Positions 36,701 to 41,631 of a DNA stretch of 64,000 bases are shown one piece after another. Source of the DNA: Timema cristinae (taxonomy: Eukaryota > Arthropoda > Insecta > Phasmatodea > Timematidae); NCBI GenBank assembly GCA_039000515.1, contig JBCFYV010000001.1:11571928-11635927 (forward strand), given 5' to 3'. The notes under the pieces are model-generated. The model was not told the DNA's origin. It saw only the letters and a program-made list of their open reading frames with translations, and made no database searches. The translations under genes and the position numbers were made by a program. The stretch's first letter is position 1. Each line of letters opens with the position of its first letter.

Positions 36701-37774
36701 TGATTGTGAGATGAAATGAAGGACCTACAGTTTAACGTGGGATCCGAACCACGGTGGAGGCCTGGCATTCCCCACATTCACAAGATGTCTTGTCAGAGGT
36801 GAAGGAAGGGTTTTGGTAATCAGATAAATCTTTGCCGGGACCGAGGATTGAACCAAATTTGTTCTAAATAAGTCAGCTAAAACAAAAACCACGAGAGGAA
36901 AAATTCCTCTTGAAAAGATTATACAAACAAATGAAGTAATTGATTCAATATTGTTATAAATAGTTGATTGTTGGAGATTTAATAATATATATATATATAT
37001 ATATAACTTCTAGTAGTTATATATAAAACTACTAGTATATATAACTGTGTATAGCTCTCTATAACTCTATATAAATACTAGTAATTCTGCGTAAGTTGCT
37101 AATGCCCAAAAGTATGTAAGTAGTTCTGCGAAAAAAACTTAGTGCATCATGTTAAGAATTATGTAATATTCTGATGATTACCACAGTCTAACGTTTCTCT
37201 TTGGCTTTTAAGTTTAAATATATTTTATAATTTCTACTTAGATTTCACAAGTTGATGTGTACTATGATTTCTTTTTGGATTTGAAGAAGATATTTTTCCT
37301 TGGCGATAAAGTCGGACCAAAATTAAATTAATACTATACTTAATAGTATATTAAGGTCATAGAGAATAGTCATGGCTCACGTGGTTTAAGATTTTGATCT
37401 CAAAATATATGTCAAAATTGAAAAGATGTTTAAAAAAAGCTTTAATTACTCGATTGGGTGTTTTATAATATAAATTCAAATCACTAGAGATATGCTATCA
37501 AACCAAAATGATTATGAGTGGCTGCTATATTAAAACAAATATCCCTATTTATAAAAGTTATGTACATATATCGTTCGGCCTATGTTCAAGGAATGTCCCC
37601 ACTAAATTTCGTTAAAATCGGTGCAGGCGTTAGACAGTTATCGTGTGGTTAAAATATACCGACAGACTAAATGCCAAATGATCGAGTTAAAACAGAACCT
37701 CATTTCGTGACATTTTCTGTCGTAAATAAAAGAGTGACGGACTTACCGAGGACGATGACACCGAGGATCTTCAT
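7217..37774 (-). CDS. Gene 1: CPAP1-like secreted cuticular chitin-binding protein (six exons)
   Basis: Exons on the minus strand: 37747-37774, 17433-17576, 13292-13395, 9793-9948, 8222-8436, 7217-7432. Splice phases agree across the first four exons (1, 1, 0, 0; 144 codons). The start gives Met-Lys-Ile-Leu followed by a hydrophobic core that runs across the first splice into CLLEV, a plausible signal peptide. The last two exons form one CBM14/peritrophin-A domain with cysteine spacing C-16-C-5-C-13-C-12-C-7-C and the aromatic NWWFYVDC end, as in proteins that bind chitin in cuticle or peritrophic matrix. A single domain with long flanks fits the CPAP1 class of cuticular proteins (inference; no orthologue named). 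Exon 8222-8436 is 215 bp, one base short of keeping frame; a missing base in the homopolymers at 8365-8373 would give a product of about 287 residues. The paralogue, gene 2, lies upstream on the same strand. A missed exon between 8436 and 9793 cannot be excluded. Confidence 0.8.
7554..7853. mobile_element. hAT-like MITE, 300 bp
   Basis: Starts CAGTGGTGTAACCAG and ends CTAGTTACACCACTG, inverted repeats matching at 14 of 15 positions. The flanking 8-mers TTCTAGAT and TTCTTAAC are similar but not identical. CAGTGG-type termini are usual for hAT. It lies in the last intron of gene 1. Confidence 0.7.
7891..8143 (-). mobile_element. SINE family A copy
   Basis: A tRNA-derived SINE in reverse. The shared tail (GCACCGCG, TACTACCTGTTCGG) comes first on the plus strand, and the tRNA-like head is at the right edge (CACCGAAGCG, reverse of CGCTTCGGTG). 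It is degraded in the B-box region. It lies in the last intron of gene 1. Confidence 0.8.
8222..8436 (-). CDS. Gene 1 exon 5: N-terminal half of the CBM14 domain
   Basis: Encodes a DYYPPGYPD motif and then SSFLC...[12 protein letters not shown], the first two cysteines of the chitin-binding domain. The donor GTACAT follows TGC ACG in phase 0, matching exon 6. Two acceptors are possible: tttttgtccag before 8436 (better polypyrimidine tract; 215-bp exon) and ctcag before 8384 (163-bp exon). Neither keeps frame with exon 4. With the 8436 acceptor, the phase-0 frame reads into SVYVSPPG and needs one extra base in the C/G runs at 8365-8373 to enter DYYPPGY. Confidence 0.75.
8479..8665. repeat. Approx. 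65-bp tandem repeat, about 3 copies
   Basis: The unit includes TGTAACAATCCACAGGTGAC and GTAGTTCCTTTGAACTG. It lies within about 45 bp of the upstream edge of gene 1 exon 5. Confidence 0.85.
8672..9276. mobile_element. hAT-like element with an internal 29-bp repeat array
   Basis: Left end CAGGAGTTCCCAAACT; right end, reverse complement, CAAAGGATCCCAAACT (about 11 of 16 match). Inside, at roughly 8727-8925, about seven degenerate 29-bp units contain GACGCCCTTGTACCCAATAT. CGCCTCGGGACG words near the right end form another short repeat. No coding capacity was seen. Confidence 0.5.
9793..9948 (-). CDS. Gene 1 exon 4: low-complexity linker
   Basis: 52 codons, phase 0 at both ends, between acceptor tattttcag and donor GTGAGG. 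It encodes [20 protein letters not shown], then a Lys/Ser/Ala-rich stretch ending in NHFL. No known domain; GC-rich codons like the other gene 1 exons. Confidence 0.8.
9985..10640. repeat. 93-bp minisatellite, 7 copies
   Basis: Units start at about 9991, 10084, 10177, 10270, 10363, 10456 and 10548. The unit includes AGCTATAGGTAGGCAACACA and GTGTCAGTAGTTATCAAGGG. The period equals 31 codons, so a 31-residue repeat frame runs through the array and into exon 4; I treat it as non-coding intron. The array begins about 40 bp upstream of the exon 4 acceptor. Confidence 0.95.
10640..11345. other. AT-rich intron sequence with a dispersed repeat
   Basis: Part of this stretch (about 11050-11180: GTTAGAAACAGATATCTAGCC, then AAGTGGTTATGAAGC) resembles 63070-63180 (GTTAGAAACATAGATCCAGCC, then TTTAAGTGGTTTAG). 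They may be two old copies of one uncharacterised dispersed repeat. No gene seen. Confidence 0.45.
11352..12176. repeat. 44-bp minisatellite, about 18-19 copies
   Basis: The unit contains ACTTGAGGTTGTTCTCACTG and TACAGCTTGCAAGTGCAAAC. Variants (AGTTC, TTGAAAG, ACATCTT) are clustered along the array, as expected from local unit duplication. Confidence 0.95.
12715..13285. repeat. Degenerate 35-bp tandem repeat, about 16 copies
   Basis: Variants of GATGTGTTACTAAACAAAAC and GATATAGAAAT recur about every 35 bp with many substitutions and indels. This is an older array than its neighbours. It ends within about 10 bp of the donor side of gene 1 exon 3. Confidence 0.85.
13292..13395 (-). CDS. Gene 1 exon 3
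   Basis: 104 bp, phase 1 in and phase 0 out; acceptor gttggcag, donor GTAGTT. It encodes [18 protein letters not shown] and then a basic [10 protein letters not shown] stretch. No known domain. The phase fits exons 2 and 4 exactly. Confidence 0.8.
13612..13865 (+). mobile_element. SINE family C copy
   Basis: The tRNA-like head contains GGTCTGGGGGTAAAGTG and B box GGGTTCAAACCCA. The body contains AGCACAACTTCCTTCGGAGG and TGGAAGGTATGTG. It matches other family C copies at 14105-14690, 19318-19545, 28228-28960, 41225-41530 and 54383-54990. Confidence 0.8.
14105..14690 (-). mobile_element. SINE family C copy, split by a TA-MITE
   Basis: Reverse-oriented family C. The tail (TTTAACGTGCACTTTCTGAA) lies left of 14183 and the body and head lie right of 14417. 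The B box reads GGGTTTGAACCCA on the plus strand. The gap is filled exactly by the MITE at 14183-14417. A poly-T expansion follows 14500. Confidence 0.8.
14183..14417. mobile_element. TA-MITE copy 1, 235 bp, inside a SINE
   Basis: Terminal inverted repeats of about 38 bp begin CAGTAGCCCCATGACTTC and end GAAGCCATGGGGCTGCTG, flanked by TA on both sides. An inner palindrome centres on TTAGGTATATACCTGAA. TA duplication with a palindromic body fits a Tc1/mariner-type non-autonomous element. Confidence 0.85.
14868..14922. repeat. TAA microsatellite
   Basis: A run of TAATAATAA, interrupted once. AAT runs elsewhere in this window mark SINE 3' ends, but no SINE body is attached here. Confidence 0.8.
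15240..15486 (-). mobile_element. SINE family A, subfamily A2
   Basis: Reverse copy: tail ACTACCCGTTCGGGTTA, B box as GAGATTCGAACCTC, head as GCTAACTACGTCACTGAGG. The head differs from standard family A (GTAGTTGGCTAACGCGC type) and matches the copies at 23618-23866 and 53815-54080. Confidence 0.85.
15645..16925. repeat. 31-bp minisatellite, about 41 copies
   Basis: The unit contains GTTGAGTGTACTACTGCTAT and AGATCAGCAAA. The period is 31 bp with almost no indels; variants are mostly at one base (AGATCA, ATATCA, ACATCA). The longest uniform array here. Confidence 0.97.
17433..17576 (-). CDS. Gene 1 exon 2: end of signal peptide and N-terminal region
   Basis: 144 bp, phase 1 at both ends; acceptor gttgttgcag, donor GTGAGT. 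Joined to exon 1 it completes Gly-Cys-Leu-Leu-Glu-Val-Cys, extending the hydrophobic leader. It then encodes [18 protein letters not shown] and [10 protein letters not shown]. No named domain. This splice bridges about 20 kb and rests on phase agreement and a sensible signal peptide. Confidence 0.75.
17780..18012. mobile_element. TA-MITE copy 2, 233 bp
   Basis: Same family as 14183-14417: CAGTAGCCCCACGGCTTC at the left and AAGCCATGGGGCTACTG at the right, flanked by TA. It lies in the large first intron of gene 1. Confidence 0.85.
18062..18340. mobile_element. TTAA-ended MITE, right part missing
   Basis: Begins TTAAGGTGGGGGTTGTAGG. It contains a core with two opposed half-palindromes (GTTGAATATCTGTC and GATATTCAACAACTG) around AGAAAAAGTTGTCATTAAAT. 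It matches the family's right half at 30123-30396 and 55225-55563. Confidence 0.7.
18695..19310. repeat. Approx. 100-bp tandem repeat, about 6 copies
   Basis: The unit includes GAGCTTGTTTAAACTGTACC, TGAATTGTTCTCATCACTCA and ATATCAACGAACATACATTC. Copies differ by small indels, so the period drifts between about 98 and 110. Confidence 0.9.
19318..19545 (-). mobile_element. SINE family C copy (partial)
   Basis: Reverse copy: GGAAAGGTATTTCCATATACC, GGAAATTGTGCTACGGA, and B box as GGTTTGAACCCACG. The head end is eroded. Confidence 0.75.
20105..20336 (-). mobile_element. SINE family A copy
   Basis: Reverse copy: CCGCGTCTTACCACCCG tail, B box as AGATTCGAACCCCG, head side ending GAGTGACACCTTAGA. 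The first bases of the head are missing. Confidence 0.8.
20448..20730 (+). mobile_element. SINE family B copy, full length
   Basis: The tRNA-like head has GTTAGGGTAAGGTGTCAGAC and B box GGGTTCGATCCTC. The body contains AATGCCAGGCCTCCACCG and GATTCCACGTTAAACTG. The tail AACCCGAACGGGTAGTAAGA is shared with family A, and an AAT run follows. Confidence 0.88.
21112..21285 (-). mobile_element. SINE family B, 5'-truncated
   Basis: Reverse copy with an ATT run and the shared tail first, ending around CCTGGCATTCCTCACATTCA. The tRNA-like head is absent. Confidence 0.82.
21600..22060 (+). pseudogene. Non-LTR retrotransposon ORF2 C-terminal remnant
   Basis: Across frames it reads [20 protein letters not shown], then (frameshift near 21740) [12 protein letters not shown], then [12 protein letters not shown] and [11 protein letters not shown]. 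The order Trp-Thr-Arg core, 'WIxHILRGN' and 'GKRxxGRRR' is the familiar end of LINE reverse transcriptases. Stops and a frameshift show it is dead. It is a candidate source of the window's SINE mobilisation machinery, but no tail match was seen. Confidence 0.75.
22078..22165. repeat. Short dispersed repeat
   Basis: Shares TTGATAATATCTATCAAAAG and GATCACATGACTTGACGTA-like words with 28095-28170 and 48620-48705. Three short copies of an unclassified element, possibly part of a longer SINE or MITE. Confidence 0.5.
22412..22865 (-). mobile_element. Cluster of three partial SINE family A copies
   Basis: Three consecutive reverse-oriented pieces: 22412-22545 (tail and body), 22546-22765 (tail to near the head) and 22767-22865 (head side only, with GGGGATTCGACCCC). 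Repeated insertion into the same spot, or tandem duplication with losses, would explain it. Confidence 0.75.
22863..23392. mobile_element. hAT-like element split by a SINE
   Basis: Left end CTAATGGTTCTCAAACTG and right end AGAGTTTGGGAAACACTG form degenerate CAGTGGTTCTCAAAC-type hAT termini. A family A SINE occupies 23046-23305. No open frame remains. Confidence 0.5.
23046..23305 (+). mobile_element. SINE family A copy, full length
   Basis: Head GCTTCGGTGGCCGCGTGG followed by GTCTAAGG (A box), a mutated B box, body TAAATATAACCTTCCTAATC, tail AAATGGGTAGTAAGACGTGG. Inserted in the hAT-like element 22863-23392. Confidence 0.85.
23618..23866 (-). mobile_element. SINE family A2 copy
   Basis: Reverse copy: ACCACGTCTTACTACCC tail, GAGATTTGAACCTCG B box, GCGTTAGCCAACTACGCCAC head. 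Confidence 0.88.
23968..24190 (+). mobile_element. SINE family A copy
   Basis: Head CGTTTCGGTGGCTACATAG, B box GAGGTTCGAATCTTG, tail AAAGGGCATTAGGATGCAAC (diverged). Confidence 0.78.
24262..24738 (-). mobile_element. SINE family A copy split by a TA-MITE
   Basis: The tail side is 24262-24297 (TATACGCTTGGGTACTAAC) and the rest resumes at 24533 (TACGCTAATAATATTAGGG). Joining the halves with one TA restores the family's GTACTAAC-TA-CGCTAAT order. The B box is AGATTTAAACCTTG, the head side GTCCATGAGACCATCGAAGC. Confidence 0.85.
24298..24532. mobile_element. TA-MITE copy 3, 235 bp
   Basis: CAGTATCCCCGTCGCTTC at the left, AAGCCATGGGGCTACTG at the right, TA on both sides (24296-24297, 24533-24534). 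The empty site can be inferred from other SINE A copies, which confirms the TA duplication. Confidence 0.9.
24868..25074 (+). pseudogene. Non-LTR retrotransposon 3' end with GAT tail
   Basis: The frame reads [36 protein letters not shown], then a stop and GGCSRRRRR before a GAT-repeat tail (25046-25075). This resembles the extreme C-terminus and short-repeat tail of CR1/Jockey-type or similar LINEs. 5'-truncated. Confidence 0.65.
25078..25425. mobile_element. hAT-like non-autonomous element
   Basis: Left CAGTGGTTCTCAGAGG; right, reverse complement, CCAGTGTTTCAAAAACT. These are canonical hAT-type ends but imperfect, and no clean 8-bp duplication is visible. Confidence 0.5.
25430..25545 (+). 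mobile_element. SINE family A, 5' half
   Basis: Matches family A from ACTCTCACAATAGACTGGAC through the B-box region and GTTTTCCAAATCTCCC, then breaks at the 44-bp array. Confidence 0.65.
25548..26720. repeat. 44-bp minisatellite, about 27 copies
   Basis: The unit contains GACCAGGAGGATTATAGTCA and TAGCTTGGTTGGGCCACAGT. Variation is limited to CACAGT/CAAAGT, CACT/CCCT and GGCC/GGTC, mixed along the array. Unrelated to the other 44-bp array at 11352-12176. Confidence 0.97.
26727..27357 (-). mobile_element. SINE family D copy split by a family A SINE
   Basis: Reverse-oriented family D: distal part 26727-26980 (TCGTAGCCCAGTTGTGGAAA, GAGGCTCTTTCCATGTCCCG) and tRNA-like head 27240-27357 (GCCGGGAATCGGACCC, TGCACTAACCACTACACTAT). 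A family A SINE fills 26984-27226. It corresponds to the plus-strand copy at 41632-41930. Confidence 0.75.
26984..27226 (+). mobile_element. SINE family A copy nested in family D
   Basis: Head CGTTTCGGTGGCCGCATGG, B box AGGGTTCAATCACAG, tail ACAGGTAGAAGGACGTGGTG. It interrupts the family D element around it. Confidence 0.82.
27358..28090. other. Intron sequence, no supported exon
   Basis: Contains a short direct repeat (CCCCATCCACCAGATTATGA twice, near 27710-27750) and a pseudo-exon candidate at 27900-28055 that I rejected. No other structure seen. Confidence 0.45.
28095..28170. repeat. Short dispersed repeat
   Basis: Second copy of the repeat seen at 22078-22165 (GACAGCTTCAGATCATATCA, CCTGACGTATAAACACTTGA). 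Confidence 0.45.
28228..28960 (-). mobile_element. SINE family C copy split by a DNA element
   Basis: The tail side (TTTAATGTGCACTTTCCGAA, ACGATTATTTCTATGAA) lies left of 28331. The body and head lie right of 28757 (CTTTCCTTCAGAAGGAAGTT, GGGCTTGAACCCACC). Confidence 0.75.
28331..28757. mobile_element. Non-autonomous DNA element with internal triplicated repeat
   Basis: Left end CAAGGCCATAGTCAGGGG; right end, reverse complement, CAAGGCCGTAACCAGCCA (about 13 of 18). Inside are three ~85-bp units, each with GTTATGTTACCATAAAAAA-like and AGCTTCTAGAG-like words. Superfamily not determined; the GGCCGTAACCAG ends recall hAT elements. Confidence 0.6.
29072..29345 (-). mobile_element. SINE family B copy, near full length
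   Basis: An ATT run then ACCGCGTCTTACTACCCG; body with CACGGTGGGTGGAGGCC (small insertion); B box as GAGGATTGAACCCCG. The far head is partly lost. Confidence 0.85.
29451..29580. mobile_element. TTAA-type MITE, left part, with 19-G run
   Basis: Matches the family left arm (GAACGCGAGAAAATATCAGTG, CAGTTTTTATATCAAAA). A run of 19 G at 29524-29542 replaces the equivalent short stretch. It may be the left part of the element whose right end is at 30396, separated by later insertions. Confidence 0.5.
29690..29815 (-). mobile_element. tRNA-like SINE family F fragment
   Basis: The reverse complement carries the head of the copy at 31343-31560: GGCCATGTCAGGAATCGAAC is the complement of a GGTTCGATTCCTG B box. 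Flanked by TTAA-MITE pieces and SINE B. Confidence 0.55.
29865..30122 (+). mobile_element. SINE family B copy, full length
   Basis: Head GTGACCTGGTGTAAGGTGTC, B box GGGGTTCAATCCTC, body GGGAATGCCAGGCCGCC, tail AACTCGAATGGGTAGTAAGA. Confidence 0.88.
30123..30396. mobile_element. TTAA-ended MITE, right part
   Basis: Core TCAACAGTTGTTGAATATCT, then AGAGAAAAAGTTGTCATTAA, ending GCCGCACCTTAA at 30396. Confidence 0.65.
30400..30655 (+). mobile_element. SINE family A copy, full length
   Basis: Head CTGCTTCAGTGGTCACATGG, A box GTCTAAGGCG, degraded B box GAGGTTCATATCTC, tail TGGATAGTAAGACGCGGTG. Confidence 0.85.
31062..31287 (-). mobile_element. SINE family A copy
   Basis: Reverse copy: CGCCACGTTTTATTACCCG tail, GGGATTCGAACCTCG B box, head side GCCTTAGACCATTCGACCAG. 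Confidence 0.82.
31343..31565 (+). mobile_element. tRNA-derived SINE family F
   Basis: A tRNA-like head with GGCCTAACTCAGACGGTAGC (A box) and GGGTTCGATTCCTGGC (B box) is followed by an unrelated body (TTACAGTGTTAAGTTAAAGG). It would not fold as an intact tRNA because of the long 3' extension and lack of a clean acceptor stem. Confidence 0.6.
31566..32920. other. First-intron sequence of gene 1, no gene seen
   Basis: Ordinary AT-rich intron DNA. No convincing exon on either strand; no repeat copies recognised from elsewhere in the window. Confidence 0.5.
32925..33060. mobile_element. TTAA-type MITE core fragment
   Basis: Contains GTGATATCAACAACATTTCT near the left and CAGATATTCAACAACTGTTG near the right, the opposed half-palindromes of the family core. 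Both TTAA ends are missing. Confidence 0.5.
33062..33290 (-). pseudogene. Non-LTR retrotransposon 3' end with short-repeat tail
   Basis: The reverse complement closely parallels 51340-51605: CCGCAAGGGAGGCCATGAAA, GTGCAGGTGAGAGGAG, CAGGCTGGAAACAGTGGATG, then GATGATG. Both end in GAT-type repeats. The coding character (RPxxR...W) is that of LINE C-termini. Confidence 0.6.
33648..33762. repeat. TG microsatellite
   Basis: A long TG run with GTGG interruptions at its right end; a possible Z-DNA-forming tract. Open frames through it are artefacts. Confidence 0.95.
34235..34389 (+). mobile_element. SINE B, 5'-truncated, with 12-bp target duplication
   Basis: Starts ATGTGTGGAATGCCAGGCC and ends in the shared tail plus AAT/AAA run. 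The exact duplication TGATAGGCAGAA flanks it at 34223-34234 and 34390-34401, proving insertion as a truncated unit. Confidence 0.92.
34402..35155. other. Intron sequence with weak TTAA-MITE remnant
   Basis: About 34500-34640 has words recalling the TTAA family left arm (TGTTGTACACGCGAGATTTC). The remainder shows no gene or repeat I recognise. Confidence 0.35.
35160..35860. repeat. 30-bp minisatellite, about 23 copies
   Basis: The unit contains GAGGACATAGTTCTGGTCCT and GTTCCTTGAA. The period is exactly 30 bp, so frames stay open for hundreds of codons on both strands (hydrophobic on one strand, Ser/Arg/Thr-rich on the other). Nothing supports expression. Confidence 0.96.
36040..36145 (-). mobile_element. 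SINE family A fragment
   Basis: Partial reverse copy (TTTACACTAATGGCGTGAGG, CCCGCATTCGTATGGAG) without head or B box. Confidence 0.55.
36617..36854 (-). mobile_element. SINE family B, truncated within the head
   Basis: An ATT run and shared tail, body GGCCTGGCATTCCCCACATT, ending at GAGGATTGAACC, so only the B box of the head is kept. Near-duplicate flanks AAATATGTTCTA (36605-36616) and AAATTTGTTCTA (36855-36866) look like a target duplication. Confidence 0.85.
36950..37740. other. First intron of gene 1, proximal part
   Basis: Contains a TA-repeat with TATATAACT/AGTTATATAT palindromes near 36985-37045; otherwise AT-rich, no exon seen. Confidence 0.5.
37747..37774 (-). CDS. Gene 1 exon 1: start codon and signal-peptide core
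   Basis: ATG at 37772-37774 is followed by codons for K-I-L-G-V-I-V-L and one G (phase 1), then a consensus donor GTAAGT. Phase and hydrophobicity fit exon 2 at 17433-17576. The start was chosen because it is the first Met in a leader-like frame directly before a strong donor. A purine-rich CCGGGAATA context precedes it. Confidence 0.75.
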
Positions 37775-38150
37775 TATTCCCGGTAGTAATCCAAGTGTCA
37801 CACACTAACTAACACACGTGGTCACACTCGTACTAGATCCTCACGACACATCCTGTCACACCTGTCCTGAACACGGAGCAGAGACTCCTACAGTCGCTGT
37901 TACACTAAACGTTGTGAGCGGCTATTAACCACCTGCAGGCCTGCTATCTTCGTACTCCTCACACCTCCTCAGGGGGAGGGGGTATTCCCTCCCTCTCTCT
38001 CTGACTGGAAACGAGAGGGAGGTGTTTTTACCTCGCACACGCGTTCTCTAACACCCCGTCCCTTACATAGGAGCGATAGTACAAGTCCAATATTACCTGA
38101 GGGTTACAAAGTGATCGTTATACATTTTTTATTAATAGTCAAAGTGTTGT
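37775..38150 (-). promoter_or_regulatory. Probable 5' UTR and promoter region of gene 1
   Basis: Inferred only from its position upstream of exon 1. It is less AT-rich than its surroundings and carries a CT-rich tract (37985-38010). No TATA box or initiator could be assigned with confidence. Confidence 0.3.
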
Positions 38151-38384
38151 AAAGGTGATAATTCTGACCTCGATATTATGATAGATCTTGACGTTTCGTC
38201 TGTGCTCCAGAACACAAAACAGTGGTTTCTTGCGATAGGTGTATGTCCCCATGACTGTTCATCTAGGGTCCCTTTATCTGTCTGTACCTCTGCCTGTCTG
38301 TATCTCTGTCGTCTGTATGTGCTTCTGTATATCCCTGCCTGCCTGTCTGTCTGTGTGTAATTCTGTTTGATTCTACTCTGGTTT

Positions 38385-38665
38385 AGTTTATTTGATAGGG
38401 TGTACTTATAAGATAGGGTCATAGTGTAATCAGTCAAGGTAAGACTGCTACCTTGTTAGTCCCACTATAGTGTAGCTATGAGATAGGCCATAGTGTAATC
38501 AGTCAAGGTAAGACTGCTACCTTGCTTAGTCCACTATAGTGTAGCTATGAGATAGGACCATAGTGTAATCAGTCAAGGTAAGATGTACTTGCTTAGTCCC
38601 ACTATAGTGTAGCTATGAGATAGGACCATAGTGTAATCAGTCAAGGTAAGACTGCTACCTTCCAG
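38385..38665. repeat. Approx. 70-bp tandem repeat, 4 copies
   Basis: The unit includes ATAGTGTAATCAGTCAAGGT, AAGACTGCTACCTTG and CACTATAGTGTAGCTATGAG. It contains the perfect palindrome CACTATAGTG. Confidence 0.88.
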
Positions 38666-38737
38666 GGTAAACAAAGTGCACGTGTTGGTCCTTATAACAA
38701 GGTAGTACCTGGAACTATGACTAGATGTATCTTGTGT

Positions 38738-38945
38738 TTCATGTCTTACCACCCGCCCAAGATATTAATACATTTACACTAACATGGCCGGGATGAGTAA
38801 GGCAGGATTTATAGTCATGTAGCCGCATTTTTGTGGAGGACAAGTGGGAAACTAGGTGGTAGAAACCACCCCTAGTACATCCACTCAGGATTTGAACCTC
38901 GATCTCTCTAACCGGGGACTGTCCCCCTGTGAGGGTCACATGTAA
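38738..38945 (-). mobile_element. SINE family A copy, diverged
   Basis: Reverse copy: ATGTCTTACCACCCGCCC tail, GCCGCATTTTTGTGGAGGAC body, AGGATTTGAACCTCG B box. Confidence 0.7.
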
Positions 38946-39295
38946 TAGGACCTACTTGTTGCGGTCTGTAATTAGTGTAAATGCCCTGTGGGGGTTGGGT
39001 GTCAGAAGTGCCCAGAGGTAAGTGACATACTTCTGTTGGACGCGTGGAGGGGTAAGTCCTTTGTTTTTATTACTGTTCCGATGCCTGTGTGTGAAGGTCC
39101 GCCCAGAGAAAGGGAGGGGGGAGTAAAAGGCGGCAATTTGCCCCCAGGCAAATGATTGCCCAAACACCTTTCCGATACAGCTGCAACCATAAAATACGCA
39201 AACGAAAGATTTTTTACGGCTAATTTTCTGACGGTGGTTTTTTTTTTTAAGGTAGTTAGCTTTGTAATATCAGATCATTATTTCTCATGCACACG
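38946..39295. other. Intergenic, no gene seen
   Basis: Moderately GC-rich patch (38970-39180) between the two genes. Open frames on the minus strand lack coding signature. Unassigned. Confidence 0.35.
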
Positions 39296-39299
39296 ATAT

Positions 39300-39455
39300 A
39301 AACATTGTAGCGCAAGTAAAGGTCAGTTGGCTTGAAGTTTTTATAGCAATAGCAAAAAAAAAACCTTTTATTCCTTAAAAAATAAAATATTGCTCCAGTA
39401 GATACGTTTAGTTTAATTTTCTACGCTTGGTAATATCAACTAAGGATCCATATGT
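39300..39455. mobile_element. TTAA-type MITE fragment
   Basis: Shares GCGCAAGTAAAGGTCAGTTG-like left-arm words and TTTAGTTTAATTTTCTACGC, GGTAATATCAAC with the family. Ends not preserved. Confidence 0.4.
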
Positions 39456-39459
39456 ATTT

Positions 39460-40510
39460 ATAAATACTTTTATTACCTAAAGGTATAGTAAAACTTATTA
39501 GCACGCACCTTCTTCCCGTAGAAAAAATATCTTTCTATGCCCTTGCTAGCCTTAATATGCTATCCTTTCCATCCCAACCCTAATACGATGAAAATTAATT
39601 TTAAAAATATATAAATTCTAGTAATTTTTTTGGTGTAGGTGATTGGGCACTGCTACCTTGCTGTTTATCTTTGGAGGGTAATCATCTGCTTTCATTTCTT
39701 TCTAGGTGAATTCCACGGTGTCCGAAGCAACAAGCTCTCACATAAAAAGTTCCCAATCCTCCATCACCCAATTATTTTGTGTGAACGGAAGCCGCACCAT
39801 TAAGTCATGTGGGCAGGTCTCGGAAGAGTGGTTACAGCTAATATCGACTTATGTTACTCCATGTCAAGTAACTTGATACCCCAAGCTGTGACACCTTACA
39901 GAGACCAGCTATCATCAACCAAACCTCCGAGATACATTATTACGTCAGGCACCCATATTGTCCAAACATAAGCGTGTTTATCTTTCGTTTTTTAACGTAT
40001 TTTTTGATAAGTTTCCCATCTCTTGCTAACTACCCCTTCACTCTTCAAATAAACGTTCGTAAATAAAAAATGCAACAAAGGTTCAAATGAACTTTTATTA
40101 TGCGAGGTACTTTTATCTATATTGTAACTCGCCATTTAAAAGGGCTATATCTATTAATGACAAACACTTATGTATGACGTAATCTCGATTCCTTACAATA
40201 TTAAGATATAAAGTTTTAAATATATACATTTCTACTGTATTGTATGTTAAAAATTTCTTTGTTTTACATCTAATTTTTTTTAAATATCTTAACACTAGTA
40301 AATCTTATATTAGACTCTAATCTTTTTTTTTTTTCAAAATCTTTTTATAAATGGTTAATGAATGTTTACTGATCTCATCCATTGATTACATCAAAATATT
40401 ATTAGTTAATCAATTTTAAATTCTTATTATTTTATATTGTAACGTTCCTTAACTAAATGATTAGTTTGTAATGTTTTCAATAATGTTATAAAACTACAAT
40501 CGTTAACAAA
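39460..40510. other. AT-rich intergenic, no gene seen
   Basis: No recognisable repeat or exon. A short GC-richer patch at 39710-39960 has no persuasive frame. Confidence 0.45.
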
Positions 40511-40512
40511 CT

Positions 40513-40772
40513 GTTACCCCCTCCGGGGCCGCAGGGTCTAACGTGCTACTCTCTCAGTAGAATAGATTATCCATGACGGGAACATCGGGATTAGAATCTT
40601 GGTTGGGTGTATTTAAGTGTGGGGTGTTTTTTTTTCAAAATTGTTTCTCGCTATCCCTCTACGTAAATGCGGGAACACTTTCTGTAAATATAACCTTTCT
40701 AATCTAAAAACCCTAATTGTAATTAGTACATGAGCGCATAACCTTAAAGGGTAGTAAAACGCGGTGATGAAA
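40513..40772 (+). mobile_element. SINE family A copy
   Basis: Head CCCTCCGGGGCCGCAGGGTC, mutated B box ATCGGGATTAGAATCTTG, tail AAAGGGTAGTAAAACGCGGT. Confidence 0.78.
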
Positions 40773-40809
40773 AAAAAATGTTCAAAATGTGTGAGAACTT
40801 AATAATTTA

Positions 40810-41092
40810 TTGGTCACCGGCCGATCTAGGGGTAAGGTGTCAGATTTCTGGCTGGGGCCGGGGTTCAATCCTCGGTCCCGGCACAGATTTATCTGATTAA
40901 ACCAAACCTTCCTTCACCTCTTACAAGACGGAATCCACTTGTGAATGTAGGAATGCCAGGCCTCCACCGTGGTTCGGATCCCACGTTATACTGTAGGTTC
41001 CTCATTCCATCTCACAATCACCCTACCATTACACATTAGCGTAAGTGCGTATAACCCGAACGGGTAGTAAGACGCGGTGCTAATAATAATAA
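40810..41092 (+). mobile_element. SINE family B copy, full length
   Basis: Head GGTCACCGGCCGATCTAGGG, B box GGGGTTCAATCCTC, body GGAATGCCAGGCCTCCACC, tail AACCCGAACGGGTAGTAAGA, then an AAT run. Confidence 0.9.
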
Positions 41093-41224
41093 TGTATAGC
41101 TTTCACTTCCTTCCAAACCTGTCCGGTATGGAAATACCTGAATGCGAGAAGGCTCTACACTATGACGCACTGTATAAACCATCCGACCGGTCTATGCGTC
41201 ACCATAGGAACGCTATCACCTGGC

Positions 41225-41530
41225 TTCTATGTCACTGTCAAGTATTTAACGTGCACTTTCTGAACCGACTGATAATATCAGTACACGAGAATCTCTATGA
41301 GCGAGAGTGAAAGAGACAACTAATTTGCCGGAAAAGTATTTTCCCATACCTTCCCGGGTTATTTTACCTGCCACAATTGCATGGAACTGGTGGCTATACC
41401 TCCCCTCCGAAGAAAGTTGTACTATGAATGTCATATCGCTCAATAAATATCTGTTGACCCTAGCTGGGTTCGAACCCACCAACATCGAGTCCTGAGGCGG
41501 GCATTTTACCCCCAGGACCACCGAGGTCGA
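41225..41530 (-). mobile_element. SINE family C copy, most complete
   Basis: Reverse copy from tail (TTTAACGTGCACTTTCTGAA, ACACGAGAATCTCTATGAGC) through body to head (GGGTTCGAACCCACC, CCCCCAGGACCACCGAGG). Uninterrupted, so it serves as the reference for split copies. Confidence 0.85.
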
Positions 41531-41631
41531 CTCTAGTAACTTAAAATACTGGTTGATGTATGAGGGGGTATATTTCTCATCGCAGCCACGGAATGGCTCG
41601 GATGTTAGGTCATCATTAAAAACAGCTAACC